Source of the DNA: Bacteroidales bacterium
GTDB lineage: Bacteria > Bacteroidota > Bacteroidia > Bacteroidales > UBA10428
Direction: 5' to 3'
Assembly (NCBI GenBank): GCA_016930375.1
Contig: JAFGGU010000070.1
Span: 1 to 64,000, forward strand
DNA: 64,000 nt
Shown here: positions 61,058 to 64,000 of the stretch, piece after piece
Position numbering within the stretch: the first letter of the stretch is position 1
Layout of the letters: each line of letters opens with the position of its first letter
Position numbers and translations under genes: made by a program
Notes under the pieces: generated by a model
What the model saw: the letters and a program-made list of their open reading frames with translations, nothing else
Told to the model about the DNA's origin: nothing
Database searches by the model: none

Positions 61058-61065
61058 CAAAATTA
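61058..61065 (-). promoter_or_regulatory. -7 promoter box for ribBA-fmt
   Basis: On the minus strand TAATTTTG matches TAnnTTTG, about 30 bases before the ribBA ATG. Confidence 0.45.
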
Positions 61066-61096
61066 TAACTTTCCCTTTACCAATCCATGAAATTCA

Positions 61097-62275
61097 TCAG
61101 CTGCGTTTAACTTTCTGCCATGTAACCGTGTGCCGGCCGGTGATAAAAAGTAGGAATCCCTTGATTATGGCAAAGTTCATGATGAAAAGATAATAAGGCG
61201 CAAACAGAATTCTTAATCCCAGACTTACATTCTGTAATATTCTTCCGGCCAGGACAAAGAGGTAAAAGATGCATTGCAGAATAAATAGGAAAGTGAAAAC
61301 CTTGTTATTGGTAACAGGGTCACAAACAATCAGGAGGTTCAGCAGGAATAACAGCAGAAAACCAATTGGCACCAGGGTCCAGCGCAACACCTTATGCGAG
61401 ATGTACATGAGTGACCGCATACCGTAGTGTAAAGGATTCAGCAGTTCGGGCATTCTTACCAATGCCTGCATACCACCGGCAGCTATCCTGGTCTTTCTTT
61501 TAAGTTCTTCCTGGATATTTAAGGAGGCGGTTTCCATTCCCCATGCTTTTGGAGCGTATTTGATGCTATATCCTTTCTGCATGATTTGCATGGACACCGT
61601 AAAATCATCCAGCAGAGTATCCTCCTTCACTTCGTCATATAATGCAGTTCTCACTGCAAAGATCTCACCAACAGCGCCCATTACCGAACTTGTATCTGAT
61701 TCAAGTCTTTTTATCCACGATTCGTATTGCCAGTATAACCCTTCCCCTGCGCCCACAGCTACCTGTAAACCTGCTCCGCTAATTCTCTTTTCCCCGGTAA
61801 CACAACCTGTATTATCATCTGCAAAAAATTGTACGATTTCGCGTATGGCTTCAGAATTCAGCATGGTATTGGCGTCTGTGAAAACAACCAGCGGTGTTTG
61901 AACCTGTTTTATACCCCGGTTCATGGCATGGATTTTTCCCCTGCGTTCCTTTTCATGGATTACCTTGAATTCAGGGTAAAGCAACAGCAATTCCGCAGTA
62001 TTGTCAGTTGTGCCATCAGTTACCCAAAGTATGTGAAGCTTTTCGGCAGGATAATTGATATCCTTGCAATTCCTGGCCTTTTCGATAACATAATCACCTT
62101 CATTATAGGCTGGAATTAATAAGGTCACCGAAGGTTCAGCAGGGATGGAAGAAGGTCTTACGTCGTGTTTAAAAAGTTGCCTGAACCTTGAAAGAATCAG
62201 TAAAAGGAGTGTGTATCCGAAATAGGCATACAGAATGATGAAAAGAAAAAGGATGAATAGCACTTTCAGGATCAT
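61097..62275 (-). CDS. GT2 membrane glycosyltransferase
   Basis: The 392-residue protein has an N-terminal membrane helix, then a GT-A domain: VTLLIPAYNEGDYVIEKA, WVTDGTTDNTAELL, VVFTDANTMLNSEAI and, near the QxxRW-like position, RKTRIAAGGMQAL. Three or four C-terminal membrane helices follow. This is the layout of processive or polyisoprenyl-linked GT2 enzymes (icaA/hyaluronan synthase-like). It overlaps the GT4 gene upstream (ATGA, 62272-62275) and is the last gene of a minus-strand polysaccharide operon that continues beyond the window. It probably builds an exopolysaccharide or surface glycan; the sugar is unknown. Confidence 0.88.
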   Translation of the reverse strand: MILKVLFILFLFIILYAYFGYTLLLLILSRFRQLFKHDVRPSSIPAEPSVTLLIPAYNEGDYVIEKARNCKDINYPAEKLHILWVTDGTTDNTAELLLLYPEFKVIHEKERRGKIHAMNRGIKQVQTPLVVFTDANTMLNSEAIREIVQFFADDNTGCVTGEKRISGAGLQVAVGAGEGLYWQYESWIKRLESDTSSVMGAVGEIFAVRTALYDEVKEDTLLDDFTVSMQIMQKGYSIKYAPKAWGMETASLNIQEELKRKTRIAAGGMQALVRMPELLNPLHYGMRSLMYISHKVLRWTLVPIGFLLLFLLNLLIVCDPVTNNKVFTFLFILQCIFYLFVLAGRILQNVSLGLRILFAPYYLFIMNFAIIKGFLLFITGRHTVTWQKVKRS

Positions 62276-63480
62276 CGCATATGAGCTTTATAAAATTCTG
62301 CAACTCCTGCTGCCAGAATTTTATTGTTGAATGCTGCCAATACAAAACTCTGCGCGTTTTGTCCTATTCTCAAATAAAATTCAGGGTGATTCAATAATCT
62401 TTCAACCTGATCAATGAACTCGTCTGCCTGGGAAGCAATTATAATATTTTCTTCGTTTTTCACAGCCAGGCCTTCGGCGCCAATGGGTGTGGTAATCACC
62501 GGCTTGCCAATGGCCATGGCTTCAATGATCTTCACTCGCATGCCGCTTCCTGAGAAACAGGGTGCAACCATAATACCGTAAGCCTGCATGAACTCTTTTG
62601 CATTGGCTATCTGTCCGTGAAATAGGATGCCGGGTTGTTGCAGACTTTCCTTCAGCCATGCCGGTGCATTCCGGCCGGCTATATGAAGCTTAAGTTCGGG
62701 ATTCCGGCGCAGGAGTTCCGGAAAAACTTCAGATACGAACCATAGCAAACCTTCCCGGTTGGGTATCCAATCCAGCGATCCCAGAAAAAACAAAGTCAGA
62801 TGCATGGTATGGGTTTTCTTCGGTGTTGTTCCGGCAGTTTCTATATCAATGCCAGCAGGACAAACATAGGCAGGTCGGGTATTACCCATTTTAACATAAT
62901 TTTCAAGGTCGTAAGCAGTAATGGGCAGCAGTACATCATAACTGTCAATGGCTTCCGATTCAAATCGTTTTATTCGTCGGGCAAGTATTCCAAAATACCA
63001 CTTTTTCAAAGGATTTCCCATGGTGGCTGCCAGGCGCTGCCAGATTGCATGTTCCACATTATGTGCACGCAATGCGATCAATGCGTTGGAGTTTTTCCGT
63101 ATAACGGGTATATAGGGCGTAAGATACAGTCCTTCGAGCTGCACAATATCAAAGGTCTCAGCAGAAAGCAGTTCAACCAGCATGTTTTCAAATTCAGCCG
63201 AAATAAAACGAATGGCAATATAGGGTTCCCGGGAGAAAAGCAAATTCCTGACCATTGCCGGGAAACGCAATTTCGTATTCACATAAACCGAATGCACCGT
63301 CATCATTTTTGAGAATTCCTGCTTGTCTTCGATGGTAAGCTGATGTTTGGGAGTGCTCATGGTAAGCACGGTGATTTCATGGCCAAGTCTGCTCAGTGAC
63401 CGCGCCAGGTTTAACATGGCAATTGATCCACCGTCAAGCGCAGGATAAGGCGGTTTATGACAAACCTGTAATATTCTCAT
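62272..63480 (-). CDS. GT4-family glycosyltransferase
   Basis: The 402-residue GT-B fold enzyme starts MRILQVCHKPPYPALDGGSI. The C-terminal donor-binding part contains FLGSLDWIPNREGLLWFV, APCFSGSGMRVKIIEAMAIG and KPVITTPIGAEGL, matching the GT4 EX7E-type region. It transfers an activated sugar to a growing glycan. It is translationally coupled on both sides by ATGA overlaps, so it belongs to the same operon as the GT2 gene and the partial upstream gene. Confidence 0.9.
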   Translation of the reverse strand: MRILQVCHKPPYPALDGGSIAMLNLARSLSRLGHEITVLTMSTPKHQLTIEDKQEFSKMMTVHSVYVNTKLRFPAMVRNLLFSREPYIAIRFISAEFENMLVELLSAETFDIVQLEGLYLTPYIPVIRKNSNALIALRAHNVEHAIWQRLAATMGNPLKKWYFGILARRIKRFESEAIDSYDVLLPITAYDLENYVKMGNTRPAYVCPAGIDIETAGTTPKKTHTMHLTLFFLGSLDWIPNREGLLWFVSEVFPELLRRNPELKLHIAGRNAPAWLKESLQQPGILFHGQIANAKEFMQAYGIMVAPCFSGSGMRVKIIEAMAIGKPVITTPIGAEGLAVKNEENIIIASQADEFIDQVERLLNHPEFYLRIGQNAQSFVLAAFNNKILAAGVAEFYKAHMR

Positions 63481-64000
63481 GACAGATACTCAATTTCCAG
63501 TTTGAGGGCTGAACTGTTCAACAGATTAATCATGCCTGCAGATAATTCCACCGCTTTCCTGAGGCTCCTGCGGATATATATCATTTTGAATTTGATGTAG
63601 ATCAACCGGAGGATTAGTAGCGGAAAGACCACAAGATGGATAATCATCAGCCATTTTTTTCTTAACAAGGGTTCTGCAATCCGTCCGGTTATCAGAGGAA
63701 ATTCGGTCAAACGTTTCTTAAAATAGGGCATCCTGAACCATTTGCTTAATATCATCTGATCGATATAACTATTGTAATGGATCGCGAACTCAATCAGATA
63801 AAAGAATTCAGTATTGGTGACTGCTTTTTGGAACAGTACCTTCCAGCGCATATCTTTCTTCAGGGATTCAATGCAATGACCTGCCATTTCACTGATATTG
63901 GCAAACCCTTCCTGTAATTGTTCTTTGGAAATTTCAATCAGGTCAAATCTTCCCGTAACGTGTGCCTTTTTTTCAAGCAATGCACCCTTTTTGAGACCGG
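63477..64000 (-). CDS. Partial gene in glycan operon, 3' end only
   Basis: The frame is open to the right edge of the window (GLKKGALLEKKAHVTGRFDLI and on), so the TTG at 63980 in the ORF track is probably internal and the 5' part lies outside. The visible 174 residues are mostly helical, with one strong membrane-like segment (LMIIHLVVFPLLILRLIYI) near the C-terminus and many basic residues after it. No family was recognised. The ATGA overlap with the GT4 gene suggests a role in the same glycan pathway, possibly the C-terminal part of a glycosyltransferase or a membrane-attached accessory protein. Confidence 0.6.
   Translation of the reverse strand, partial: GLKKGALLEKKAHVTGRFDLIEISKEQLQEGFANISEMAGHCIESLKKDMRWKVLFQKAVTNTEFFYLIEFAIHYNSYIDQMILSKWFRMPYFKKRLTEFPLITGRIAEPLLRKKWLMIIHLVVFPLLILRLIYIKFKMIYIRRSLRKAVELSAGMINLLNSSALKLEIEYLS

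Noticed and set aside
61029-61096. FMN riboswitch before ribBA
   Set aside because: The gap is only 68 bases and has none of the conserved RFN stems; a full element needs about 130 bases or more.
1-64000. tRNA, rRNA, intact transposase, integrase or prophage genes
   Set aside because: I looked for TPsiC-loop-like signatures and typical transposase/integrase motifs and saw none. A tRNAscan or HMM search could still find something that I missed.

Overview
The window looks like a chromosomal segment of a member of the Bacteroidota, probably Bacteroidales or a close relative. The evidence is type IX secretion features (a PorP/SprF protein beside a giant adhesin with a CHU_C-type C-terminal sorting domain), several TAnnTTTG-type -7 promoter boxes, few Shine-Dalgarno sequences, many SusC/D-free outer-membrane beta-barrels and lipoproteins, and a flexirubin/aryl-polyene-type pigment locus. 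No rRNA, tRNA, CRISPR array, intact transposase or prophage was seen.

Left edge (1-1.5 kb): an AT-rich patch with phased ATCCA repeats, paired palindromes and two broken gene pieces, ending in an intrinsic terminator. Then come an AsmA-family protein (minus strand) and a four-gene plus-strand operon at 4.5-10.4 kb: ROK kinase, GH2 exo-beta-D-glucosaminidase-type lipoprotein, FucP/NagP-like MFS transporter and XylR-type regulator. It looks like a small amino-sugar or chitosan-oligomer utilisation unit. From 10.4 to 24 kb lies a PorP/SprF protein and a 4205-residue repeat adhesin, both on the minus strand. mnmA follows, with an apparent non-AUG start, then a small operon (exported hypothetical protein, exported superoxide-reductase-like protein, and a 56-residue membrane protein that the ORF track missed).

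The centre (26.8-45.2 kb) is a large aryl-polyene/flexirubin-type locus in three arms. The plus arm has thioesterase, ketosynthase (KS), short KS-like protein, acyl carrier protein (ACP), KS, chain-length-factor-like protein, polysaccharide deacetylase, LolA, lipoprotein and a hotdog dehydratase. The converging minus arm (tyrosine/histidine ammonia-lyase, FabG, KS, ACP, LpxL-like acyltransferase, second hotdog protein) starts at 39.2 kb. The third arm carries an outer-membrane protein, a GT2-DUF2062 glycosyltransferase and a 1287-residue fusion of an MMPL exporter, a PlsC acyltransferase and a methyltransferase. The inferred scheme is: the ammonia-lyase makes the aryl starter; KS, FabG and dehydratases extend it as a polyene on the ACPs; acyltransferases attach it to a lipid; the MMPL and LolA parts move it toward the outer membrane. 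The two dehydratases carry complementary halves of the FabZ active site.

The right part (45.2-64 kb) is mixed: exported hypothetical proteins and a beta-barrel, a UPF0316 membrane protein, a LysE transporter, a GH3-type acyl-adenylating enzyme, an amidohydrolase, an alpha-oxoamine synthase, a long-chain acyl-CoA synthetase, carbamate kinase, a LysM glucosaminidase, fmt, ribBA, and two glycosyltransferases with a partial gene at the edge.

Repeat structure is notable. Tandem heptamer arrays (GTGAAYA) sit exactly at the stop codons of three unrelated genes. A roughly 71-bp palindromic unit occurs three times, two of them as an inverted pair. Hairpins of a GTAGTnnnnACTAC type recur. All functional assignments come from reading translations and from recalled family knowledge; no database search was run.
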